Shown in pieces: positions 27,743-35,705 of a stretch of DNA of 64,000 nt. The stretch is from Devosia sp. (lineage in GTDB: Bacteria; Pseudomonadota; Alphaproteobacteria; Rhizobiales; Devosiaceae), in NCBI RefSeq assembly GCF_028290625.1, contig NZ_JAQGJM010000044.1, positions 32,681 through 96,680 on the forward strand, written 5' to 3'. Made by a program: the position numbers and the translations under genes. Under the pieces are notes generated by a model that was given only the letters and a program-made list of their open reading frames with translations, did not search any database and was not told where the DNA came from. Position 1 is the first letter of the stretch. Every line of letters starts with the position of its first letter.

Positions 27743-28578
27743 GAAGAGACCTGAAGCCGTATGATGACGTCCATCTCGTCATGGTTTCGCAGGTAGCCCA
27801 TAACCTCCGGATCGACCCTTACAGGCTGGAGGATGTTCTTGGCGCCTCCGGTCAGGTACCCGGCTTCGTGAAGCACACGAAAGGCACTGTCGCCTAGTTT
27901 TTGTGTTGTCGAATCCGCCCATTGGGGCATGGCAGGATCCAGGTCGTGGCAGCGGTCGATGAAGCTCGTCCAGACGCGGCGGGGTAGATCTGAACGGAAC
28001 AGCCGGAAACTCTCCCGGACGGTATAGTGCAGGAAATCGGCCAGGAGCGGGCTGTGCTTGATCGCACAGGCGAGCATAGCATGCGTGGCAGCGGTGTTTG
28101 TCCCGTCCTGAACAATCCGCCACAGGTCCGGACCCATTGTTTGTAGGCGGTTTCGGATCAAGGTCGCTTGCCGGTTGGCGGTACCAGCGGACCGCTTCTG
28201 GAGCACGTTGTCGACGCTTATGGCCCGGCGCCACTGTTCCTCGCTGGCGCCGGCCAGCAGGAGGCCTGCCACTACGCGCGCCTCGGAGACCTGCAGCGAC
28301 CCCCCTGCGATGTCAGCTTTGTAGCGCGGCTGACCCATCCCGGCTCTCTCGATGGCTTCCCAAGACATACGCTGTAACAAGGCTTGGTCTCCCTTTTCAA
28401 CTTCGATGACCTTGGCGACCCCGCCGCCATTGGCGGCCAAGTGTGACCCCAAGCGGTCAAGGTGTTCCTCGACGAGGCGATACACCGGTATTCCCCGGGT
28501 CTTACTGGTGCTCTTCAGCGCCAAAATCAGGTCGGGGCGAAGGTAGAGTAACACCTGCTTTCGCCCATCCTTCCGCAT
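27739..28578 (-). CDS. brxA: BrxA (DUF1819) with an N-terminal ribbon-helix-helix-like extension
   Basis: The protein has 279 residues, about 70-80 more than usual BrxA. Residues ~80-279 match BrxA: YKADIAGGSLQVSEARVVAG, then SVDNVLQKRSAGTANRQATL and RNRLQTM. BrxA is a small helical DNA-binding protein of BREX. The first ~50 residues (KQVLLYLRPDLILAL, then TRGIPVYRLVEEHLDRL) follow the strand-helix-helix pattern of ribbon-helix-helix DNA-binding domains. This may be a fused operator-binding domain that lets the first operon gene control its own promoter. First gene of the BREX operon, divergent from the FtsH-like gene. Confidence 0.88.
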   Translation of the reverse strand: MRKDGRKQVLLYLRPDLILALKSTSKTRGIPVYRLVEEHLDRLGSHLAANGGGVAKVIEVEKGDQALLQRMSWEAIERAGMGQPRYKADIAGGSLQVSEARVVAGLLLAGASEEQWRRAISVDNVLQKRSAGTANRQATLIRNRLQTMGPDLWRIVQDGTNTAATHAMLACAIKHSPLLADFLHYTVRESFRLFRSDLPRRVWTSFIDRCHDLDPAMPQWADSTTQKLGDSAFRVLHEAGYLTGGAKNILQPVRVDPEVMGYLRNHDEMDVIIRLQVSS

Positions 28579-29110
28579 TCAGGCCTACCAAAATAAGAAT
28601 CCGCAGATAGCTACAGTCGAATCAAAACAAGCCTGGGGCAAGCCCAGTTTGCGCTCTAGGGTTAACCGTGACGGGCGAGGTCCTGCTCACGCTCCTTGAC
28701 TCCCGGAAATTCGTTCTCTATCTGTTCGCTAATGAATACGACATCGACCAAACGCTACCTCTTTTCGACGGCGCCTTCCGGCAGCCGTGCGACCGCGTCT
28801 GTCTTCCAGCGGTCCGACCTACGAGCATAGCCTCGAGGTTCCAGGGAGACACCATCGAGTGGCCTCCCGTGTTCCAGATGAATACCGATACCGACGTTCC
28901 GACCGATCCCGACAAGCGAAAGCCTCGCTTGCCGAGCGCGTTGCCACGTCTGCTCCATGCCCGCCCTGCCTGCGCCAGTCCCTACATCCGAAAACCGCAT
29001 CGAGTGACTCCATGAACCACCGAAACCCCATGCGCCCGATGCGGCGCCATATCGATCGGCCAGGCAGCGCGGCATAGAAACCCGCCCTCCTCGCCGACGC
29101 GAGGACAGCC
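28579..29110. other. Divergent promoter region between brxA and the FtsH-like gene
   Basis: The 532-bp gap must hold the promoters of the BREX operon (leftward) and of the protease-tns block (rightward). A small dyad CTGGG-GCAAG-CCCAG lies at 28633-28647, 55-69 bp before brxA, and could be an operator. A plus-strand frame from 28668 could encode up to 115 residues but has no family signal and no good ribosome site, so I do not call it as a gene. Confidence 0.5.
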
Positions 29111-31078
29111 ATGACTTTCAAGCCAATCGACCTGAACGACGCTGATGACGACGAAGACGACTCCTACCTCGAGGAGGTGACCCCCAGGGGGGATCTCACG
29201 GGACTGAACGCCGCCGCCGATGCCCTTCCCATCATCATGCTGCGCCAGGCCATGAGCACGACGGAGCGGACTGCATTCCGCCATAACCACGGGATCACCG
29301 TTGTCATCAAGGCACCGGGAGCCGAATGGGCGACGCCGCTCCTCGATGCGGGCAAGGAGCTTGCCCACTGGGGTTTCTCGCTGACCGCCACCGCATCGGA
29401 CCGCAAGTCCAAGGATACCATCACCCGCGACCAGGTCATGCGTGCGTTGGCCAAGGGTGGCCGGGTATTGGCGGTCTCGCAAAACCCGGTGGCATTCCTT
29501 CCGGAAGGGCTCGCGGGTTCCGCCGACATGACGATCAACGTCAGTCCGCCAGACGACGTCGTCCTCAAGAGGACCATCTTCGCCGCGACCGGACGTTATC
29601 CCCGGCGGATGCCCTCGGGTATCTCGAGAGGGCTGTCGTACGCCCAGATATGCTTCGCCATCCGCAAGGGCAGCACGCCGCGCGAGTGCGTGGCGCGTCT
29701 GCTGGCGGCCAGGCTGGCGAGCCAGGAGCATGATCCGGACCTCGCCAAGGTGCCGGCGCTCGACAGCCTCCACGGCTACGGCGAAGCCATGGAATGGGCA
29801 AAGCGCCTGATCGCGGACCTGGATGCCTGGAGACGTGGGGAACTTGAATTCTCCGCGATCGAGCGCACGGCGGTGCTGGCCTCCGAACCCGGTCTCGGCA
29901 AGACCACCTTCGTCCGCAGCCTTGCCAAGGCCGCCGGCGTGCCGCTGGTCGTTACATCGGTGAGCGGATGGTTTGCCACTGGCACCGGCCACCTCGACTC
30001 CGTCATCAAGCAGATCGACCTGGTGTTCTCGAGCGCTGCGGCGAAGGGTCCGGCGATCGTCTTCCTCGACGAGATCGAGGGCATCCCGAACCGTGCCACC
30101 ATGAGCGAACGGAATGCCGATTATTGGACACCGGTGGTGGGGCATATTCTGCTCACGCTCGACAGCGCGGGATCAGGGGTCTCGTCGAACCTGATCGTCA
30201 TCGGCGCGACCAACCACCCCGAAAAGCTTGACGCCGCCCTGCTGCGTCCCGGGAGGCTGTCCAAGGTCATCAGGATCAAGAGGCCCGACAAGCAGGCACT
30301 GGCAGGCATCATGCGCCAGCATCTCGGCAACGACCTGGCCGACGAGGACCTTTCCGACATCGCCGCGTTCGGACAAGGCGCGAGCGGCGCCGACGTGACC
30401 GAATGGGTCAAGGTCGCGCGGAGCGTTGCCCGCCAGGCCGGACGGACGATCGAACTGGATGACCTGCTGGCGCAGGTCGCGCCAACCGAAGACAGGCCGC
30501 CGGAGATCGACCACCGTATCGCCGTGCACGAGGCCGGCCATGCGGTCGTCATGCAGGTACTGGGGCTGCTGGAGGTGTCCTCCGTCTCGACGATCAGCAG
30601 CGGGGTCGCGGGCGGTAGCGTCACCGTCGCGGCGCCTTCCAGGATGCTGTCGAAGGCGGACATGGACAGCTACGTCACGTTCGTGTTGGCCGGACGTTCA
30701 GCCGAGGAGATCGTTCTCGGCTCGGTCAGCAGCGGCTCGGGGGGAAGCCGCCATAGCGACCTGGCCACGGCGACCCAGATGGTTGCCTCGGCGCATCTCA
30801 GCCTGGGCATGGGAGGCAGCCTGCTCTACCGGGGCGAGCCGGAGGACTTCCGGAGCCTGCTGTCCCTGGACTACCACGTTGTCCCGAAGATCGAGGCCGA
30901 TCTGCAAAGGCTTTATGCCAACGCCACGGACATCGTCGTGGAATATCGCGAGGCAGTTAAGGCGGTGGCCAAGGCCTTGCTGCGCGAGCGCTTCCTGTCG
31001 GGCGAGCGCTTCCGCGAGATCTTCGACCGCCACCCGCCGGGATCGAAGACCATCGAGTTGGATGGCCGCGATGGATGA
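29111..31078 (+). CDS. Soluble FtsH-like AAA+ zinc metalloprotease (M41-type)
   Basis: The protein has 655 residues. The N-terminus (1-240) is soluble and not recognised; it starts very acidic (NDADDDEDD) and lacks the transmembrane helices of FtsH. An AAA+ module follows: Walker A SEPGLGKTT (about 258-266), Walker B IVFLDEIEG, sensor GATNHPEKLD, and arginine-finger region LLRPGRLSKV. An M41 peptidase domain comes next, with zinc motif HEAGH (His473-His477) and the likely third ligand in SRHSDLATAT. The enzyme should unfold and degrade proteins with ATP and zinc. It precedes the tns genes on the same strand, which suggests a role in transposon regulation or transpososome disassembly, but this is unproven. 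Confidence 0.85.
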   Translation: MTFKPIDLNDADDDEDDSYLEEVTPRGDLTGLNAAADALPIIMLRQAMSTTERTAFRHNHGITVVIKAPGAEWATPLLDAGKELAHWGFSLTATASDRKSKDTITRDQVMRALAKGGRVLAVSQNPVAFLPEGLAGSADMTINVSPPDDVVLKRTIFAATGRYPRRMPSGISRGLSYAQICFAIRKGSTPRECVARLLAARLASQEHDPDLAKVPALDSLHGYGEAMEWAKRLIADLDAWRRGELEFSAIERTAVLASEPGLGKTTFVRSLAKAAGVPLVVTSVSGWFATGTGHLDSVIKQIDLVFSSAAAKGPAIVFLDEIEGIPNRATMSERNADYWTPVVGHILLTLDSAGSGVSSNLIVIGATNHPEKLDAALLRPGRLSKVIRIKRPDKQALAGIMRQHLGNDLADEDLSDIAAFGQGASGADVTEWVKVARSVARQAGRTIELDDLLAQVAPTEDRPPEIDHRIAVHEAGHAVVMQVLGLLEVSSVSTISSGVAGGSVTVAAPSRMLSKADMDSYVTFVLAGRSAEEIVLGSVSSGSGGSRHSDLATATQMVASAHLSLGMGGSLLYRGEPEDFRSLLSLDYHVVPKIEADLQRLYANATDIVVEYREAVKAVAKALLRERFLSGERFREIFDRHPPGSKTIELDGRDG

Positions 31079-31304
31079 CCTCATCATCAAGGTGGTCGTG
31101 CGGCTGGCCGGGGTTTACGAAAACCTCGGCCAGCGGGCCTACCTCGATGCAGGGCACCGTGCCCTGCTGGGGATCGCGCGTGCCGTCCAGGCCGAAGCCG
31201 AACGTCGTGCCGGCACCGGTAAGACTGAGGTGCAGGGTCCGGTTATCCGGTTCCCGCTCGATCGGGCCCGCCGGGACACCGGAAAGGGTCGTGACGATGC
31301 ATGA
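31062..31304 (+). CDS. Small hypothetical protein overlapping the FtsH-like gene
   Basis: The protein is about 80 residues (or 77 from the ATG at 31071) and not recognised. It starts inside the last codons of the FtsH-like gene, which implies translational coupling. The N-terminal half looks helical (DDLIIKVVVRLAGVYENLG, then AGHRALLGIARAVQAEAERR). The C-terminal part is basic and probably flexible (IRFPLDRARRDTGKGRD). It may be a partner or adaptor of the protease. Confidence 0.6.
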   Translation: MAAMDDLIIKVVVRLAGVYENLGQRAYLDAGHRALLGIARAVQAEAERRAGTGKTEVQGPVIRFPLDRARRDTGKGRDDA

Positions 31305-31343
31305 GATCCTACGTCGCGCCCTAGACTCGAAACGCGCATAGCC

Positions 31344-31369
31344 GCATTGCCCCGGAGCCGGGGCAATGC
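31344..31369 (+). terminator. Strong hairpin after the protease gene pair
   Basis: GCATTGCCCCG and CGGGGCAATGC form a perfect 11-bp stem with loop GAGC. No T-run follows, so it may be a transcription pause or processing element rather than a full intrinsic terminator. It separates the FtsH-like pair from tnsA. Confidence 0.5.
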
Positions 31370-31516
31370 TTCACGGCTCGTTAGCCGTCTTCTCTCAGCA
31401 TTTCCAAACATTTGCCGGATTACAACTCGACCTCGAGGGGGCGAAATCATGAACTTATCATCCAAGAACGGAATCGAGGTCGCCTTGCGCCTGCTGTCCA
31501 AGCCGGGGGTGCACTG

Positions 31517-32290
31517 ATGTCCGTCGACTATAGTGTCACCAAGCGCCAGATCGAGCTCGACCGCCTCAACACGGTGGCCCGCATCTACCGACGCGGACGC
31601 AATGCCTACGTGAATCTCATCACCGGACGGGAGCCGCATCCGACCGGCAAGATCGTGTGCATCAAGGCCGGCATGCGTGCCTTGGCATGGGAATCGATCA
31701 AGGCCGAAAAGCCGATGATCGAACTATGCGAGGTAGCGACACCCGTCCACCGCGTCCAGGCCCAGCCGCATAACCTCGTCATGAAGGTCGTCGCCGAGCG
31801 CTATCCGTGGCGCTACCGCCCTGACCTGCAGCTCGAGGTCGACCGGCAGTTCGCGGATCTGATAGGTGCCGGCACGCCCTTCGCGCAGGCAGTGGCGGAC
31901 TGGCGCCCGACCGGCAAGAAGGCGGACACGGTCACCATGATCGTCGCGGTCAAGGACGACGACGATCCCCGCATCGACGACGACCGCTACAACCACAAGC
32001 TGCGCCTGGCGGAAGAGGTCTACAACTCCATCAACTGGCGGTTCGCCATCGTCGTGCGCTCGCGCGACCTGGACGTCGGCGGCATCGCCAAGTCGGTCAG
32101 GTCATACATGATGGACCATGACACCTCGTTCGTCCCCGCAGACATCAGCCTCGCGACCCAGCTCATTTCCGATTGCGGCGGCACGGCGCGCCTGCGCGAC
32201 ATCGCCAACGTGCTGGGCGGCGGCCATATCGGCAAGGCCAAGGCCGCCGCGCTCCATGTCCGACGTATCATATCCGTCGACTTGACGTAG
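31517..32290 (+). CDS. tnsA: TnsA-like endonuclease of the Tn7-like transposon
   Basis: This 257-residue protein has the restriction-endonuclease-like TnsA pattern. The candidate catalytic Glu59 is in RALAWESIKAEK, the substrate strand VHRVQAQP follows, then Asp103 in YRPDLQLEVD and Lys146 in TMIVAVKDDD. The C-terminal NWRFAIVVRSRDL is also typical. TnsA cuts the 5' strands at the transposon ends while TnsB cuts the 3' strands, giving cut-and-paste movement. The usual acidic or Gln residue two before the Lys is Ala here. The ATG at 31517 was chosen for homology; an open frame extends 105 bp upstream. tnsB follows 74 bp later. Confidence 0.85.
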   Translation: MSVDYSVTKRQIELDRLNTVARIYRRGRNAYVNLITGREPHPTGKIVCIKAGMRALAWESIKAEKPMIELCEVATPVHRVQAQPHNLVMKVVAERYPWRYRPDLQLEVDRQFADLIGAGTPFAQAVADWRPTGKKADTVTMIVAVKDDDDPRIDDDRYNHKLRLAEEVYNSINWRFAIVVRSRDLDVGGIAKSVRSYMMDHDTSFVPADISLATQLISDCGGTARLRDIANVLGGGHIGKAKAAALHVRRIISVDLT

Positions 32291-32364
32291 AACTTGGACG
32301 GCGAAAGTCGCGTGCGGGCCGTCGACGACGGTCGCGCCATCTTCGAGTTGCCGGGGAGGTATCC

Positions 32365-34704
32365 ATGGTAACCCGGATCGCCATACGCCCCGACGACCTG
32401 TTTCAGGTGTGGTTCCCGGACGAGCCGGCGGCGATCTACCTCACGTTCCGCAAGGAGCTGATGGACGGGCGCCTGGAGTTCAGCCGCGAAGGTACGGACC
32501 TGCCGATCTATGTCGAGGAATCCGTGTGGATCAAGATGCGCACCACCGGCGCCGCGGACCAGATCACCACCGATGCGGACGGTACGCCGGCGGAGAACGA
32601 GGAGCTCGATCCGACCAGTCTGCTCGACCCGGACCAGCCGTCCATCACGGTCCGAGAGCGCGAGCGTCGCCTGAAGGCCCTGGATCAGCTCAAGAAGGCA
32701 CGCACCCTGCGGTTCTATGTGCGGCGTTATGACGGCGAGCCGGCCATCGGTCGCGGCCATGTATCGGTCAACCGTTTTGTGGCGCGCAATTTCCAGGAAG
32801 CGCGCAGGCATGGTTTCCAGTGGAGACCGGACGCCGCGACTATCCTTCGCGCCGTCGACGACCACGGGCAACCCGGATCCCGCCCGCTGGTCGCCTTCTT
32901 CGACCAGCGGGGCAAGCACGACCGGACGGAACGTTGGAACGCGGACGTGCTCGAAGCCGCAACGGAAGCCTCGGCCTATTACTGGTCCGAACGCAGCATC
33001 GGCATGAACGAGGCGATCGCCAAGTTCACTACCCTCTGCGACGCCAAGGTCGACGAGCGCGCCCTTCGTGGCCGGCCTGTCACCGAAACCGATCCGTTCG
33101 AGCGTCCATCCGAGGAGACCGTACGACTCTGGATCCGAGGGGCGATGGATTGGTATACCTGGAAGCAGAAGTACGACCAAAAGGATGCCGACCGCCGCTT
33201 CCGGGGGCGCGGTCGTTCGATCGAGGCGACCCGCCCGCTCGAATACGTCATGATCGACCATACCAGGGTCGACGCATGGGCCGTGGTGCTAGACGAGAAC
33301 GACGAGCCCTGCCTGATCGAACGTCCCTGGCTGACCGTCGCGATCGACTGCTATTCGCGAATGGTCCTGGGGCTGGTACTGACCTTCGAACCGCCTAGCG
33401 TCTATTCCGCCCTGGCCGTCATCCGCCACGCTTGCCGTGTGAAGGAAGCCCAGGTCAAGGAATACCAGTTCAGCAAGGGGGCAACCGATGGCTGGGGCAG
33501 ACCCTTCACGGTGATCGTCGACAACGGCTGGGAATTTACCGGCGTGTCGTTCCAGACCGCCTGTGAGGCCGCCGGCATCGACGTCATCTGGGCCCCGGTC
33601 AAGATCCCGATGTTCAAGGCCTACATCGAACGCCTGTTCGGCACCTTCAACTCGATGCTCTGGCACAAGATGGCCGGGGGCATCCCGCTCAAGCCGCACG
33701 AACGTTCGCTGCTGGGTATCGACAACTCGGTCAACGCGGTGTTCACCAGGTCCCGCATGGAAGACGTGCTGTGGAACACCATCATCACGCGCTACCACGT
33801 CGATGTGCATTCGACGATCAATGCGGCCCCCGCTGACAAGTGGCGTCGCGGCATCGCGGCGCACGGGCGTCCGATGGTCGCCAGGATCTCCGACCTCGAC
33901 AAGGTCGTCGGGGCTTCCAAGAACTGCCAGCTCAGCGCCGAGGGCATATTCTATAACGGTTACCGCTTCCACGATCCGGCAACCACCACCAGCCTACTGA
34001 ACTCTCTCGCCAGCACGGCAAAGGAACGCGCGCAACGTGCCGGGCAGACCTCGTCACGGACGGTGCAAGTGCTCGTCACATCCGATCCGAGCGACCTGTC
34101 TAAGGTCCACGTGTGGGATGACAAGCGCAAGACCGCGGTCATGCTGCCGAACTGGGACAGCGAGTTCAGCGCCGGAATGACCTGGTACATGGGCAAGAAG
34201 GTCAAGGAGTTCGCCAAGGCCCGGAACCTGGCGTTCCACACCCCATCCGAGCGCGCTGCCGGCCGTGTCGCCCACTCGGCGTACATCCGCGGCGCCTTGC
34301 CAGGCGCCAAGTTCGCGGAACGCCGCAAGGTCGCGCGCGAGCTGGACCCGACGCCTGCCCTCGTTCCGGGCGATATCGTGGAAACCATCGACATGAACCG
34401 TCCATACGACGACTACGCGGTGCCGCACGATATCGCCGCCGAGAAGACCACGGAGGAGCGCGAGGCGGCCCCGGGGAAGAAGCCCAGCCAAGCCGCGCTC
34501 GCCAAGGCAGCCAGGACGAGAGCCGCCAACAAGGCGAAGAAGGAAACACGGGAAAGGGACCAGGCTGAAGTCGAACCTGCCCCCGCATCCATTCCGAAGC
34601 GTTCCGCGCAACAGGACGAGACCGATTTCGATGCGGATTCCCTGCTCGAAGAGCTGCGGACACAGATCGAACGCTCCGACAACACGACAGGACAACACAA
34701 GTGA
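32365..34704 (+). CDS. tnsB: TnsB-like DDE transposase
   Basis: This 779-residue protein is the catalytic transposase that binds the end repeats and joins 3' ends to the target. The retroviral-integrase-fold catalytic triad is Asp298 (VMIDHTRVD), Asp386 (FTVIVDNGWEF) and Glu422 (KAYIERLFGTF), a clean D-D-35-E spacing. N-terminal helical DNA-binding domains precede it. The C-terminal ~110 residues are charged and low in complexity (PSQAALAKAARTRAANKAKK), ending in an acidic tail, as expected for contact with TnsC. The ATG at 32365 follows GGGGAGG. The TGA overlaps the tnsC GTG start. Confidence 0.93.
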   Translation: MVTRIAIRPDDLFQVWFPDEPAAIYLTFRKELMDGRLEFSREGTDLPIYVEESVWIKMRTTGAADQITTDADGTPAENEELDPTSLLDPDQPSITVRERERRLKALDQLKKARTLRFYVRRYDGEPAIGRGHVSVNRFVARNFQEARRHGFQWRPDAATILRAVDDHGQPGSRPLVAFFDQRGKHDRTERWNADVLEAATEASAYYWSERSIGMNEAIAKFTTLCDAKVDERALRGRPVTETDPFERPSEETVRLWIRGAMDWYTWKQKYDQKDADRRFRGRGRSIEATRPLEYVMIDHTRVDAWAVVLDENDEPCLIERPWLTVAIDCYSRMVLGLVLTFEPPSVYSALAVIRHACRVKEAQVKEYQFSKGATDGWGRPFTVIVDNGWEFTGVSFQTACEAAGIDVIWAPVKIPMFKAYIERLFGTFNSMLWHKMAGGIPLKPHERSLLGIDNSVNAVFTRSRMEDVLWNTIITRYHVDVHSTINAAPADKWRRGIAAHGRPMVARISDLDKVVGASKNCQLSAEGIFYNGYRFHDPATTTSLLNSLASTAKERAQRAGQTSSRTVQVLVTSDPSDLSKVHVWDDKRKTAVMLPNWDSEFSAGMTWYMGKKVKEFAKARNLAFHTPSERAAGRVAHSAYIRGALPGAKFAERRKVARELDPTPALVPGDIVETIDMNRPYDDYAVPHDIAAEKTTEEREAAPGKKPSQAALAKAARTRAANKAKKETRERDQAEVEPAPASIPKRSAQQDETDFDADSLLEELRTQIERSDNTTGQHK

Positions 34705-35705
34705 CCAGCACCATCTCGAGGCCCAGGATACAGGCCGCGTTCGACACGATGCGTATCATCCACCCGCGGATTCCCGAGGTGCATCAGGCGCTCGATGATG
34801 CCCGCGAAGTCGGTAGGCTCTCACCCTACAGTCCCAAGCGCTATGTCGAGTTTTTCGCCCCGAGCCATTCTGGGAAGTCAACGGCGATCACGACCTACAT
34901 CGAGAACGTGGTGGTCAAACAGGCGATCGAACGTGGGTTGTTCCCCGCCGACATGGACCCGCAGCTGATCGCTCGAAAGCAGAACATCGTCCTGCACGTC
35001 ACTCTGTCGCCCAAGGCCACGCCCAAGTCCTTGGCAAGCGATATCCTGCGTCGACTGGGAGACAAGCGCTGCGATAGCGGAAACACGGGAGGCCTGCTAG
35101 CCCGGGTCTATAGCATGCTTGAGGACGAGCATGTCGAACTGGTCATCCTCGACGAGATCCAGCACTTGGCAAGCGGAACAGTCAAGAAGCCTGGCGGCAC
35201 TGCCAAGAAGATGCACCTGGTGGAGACAACGGAAGTCACCGACACCCTCAAGACCATGATGATCCGTGGTCTCGTTCCAATGGTTTTCGTCGGCATCCCG
35301 GAGGCGCGCGAGCACCTGTCGGTGGATATCCAGTTGACCAATCGAGAGATGAACAGAATCAACTTCTTGCCTCTGGACTGGTCGGATTCGAGCGACAGGG
35401 AAACCTTCCGGCGTTATTGCGGGCTGGCCGGCCTGATGATCAAGAAGCATGGCCTGATGCCGGATGACACCAATTTCCTCGATGGCGACATTCCCGAAAA
35501 GCTGTGGGTCTCGTCCGGTGGCTGCATCGGCTTGGTTTCCCGCATTGCGGAGGAAGCGACGATCCACGCCGCCGCCCGCGGGGCAAAGCGTGTCGAGTAC
35601 GATGACCTGGAGCTGGCCATCGACACCAGGGCCCTGCCGAACAACTACTGCACCTACAACGCTTTCCGCGATGGCGTGCGGACCAAGAATCTGAAGAGCG
35701 CATGA
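34701..35705 (+). CDS. tnsC: TnsC-like AAA+ transposition regulator
   Basis: This 334-residue AAA+ ATPase couples target choice to the TnsAB transposase. Walker A is APSHSGKST (53-61) and Walker B is LVILDEIQHL (147-156), with the sensor strand LVPMVFVGIPEA. The length and order match TnsC/TniB proteins. It starts with GTG four bases inside tnsB and ends four bases into tniQ, so the three are translated together. ATP-bound TnsC of this family polymerises on DNA and gives target immunity in known elements. Confidence 0.93.
   Translation: MTSTISRPRIQAAFDTMRIIHPRIPEVHQALDDAREVGRLSPYSPKRYVEFFAPSHSGKSTAITTYIENVVVKQAIERGLFPADMDPQLIARKQNIVLHVTLSPKATPKSLASDILRRLGDKRCDSGNTGGLLARVYSMLEDEHVELVILDEIQHLASGTVKKPGGTAKKMHLVETTEVTDTLKTMMIRGLVPMVFVGIPEAREHLSVDIQLTNREMNRINFLPLDWSDSSDRETFRRYCGLAGLMIKKHGLMPDDTNFLDGDIPEKLWVSSGGCIGLVSRIAEEATIHAAARGAKRVEYDDLELAIDTRALPNNYCTYNAFRDGVRTKNLKSA

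Noticed and set aside
28668..29015. Plus-strand 115-codon frame between brxA and the FtsH-like gene
   Set aside because: It has no family signal, no clear ribosome site, and a Pro/Arg-rich second half typical of chance frames in GC-rich DNA.
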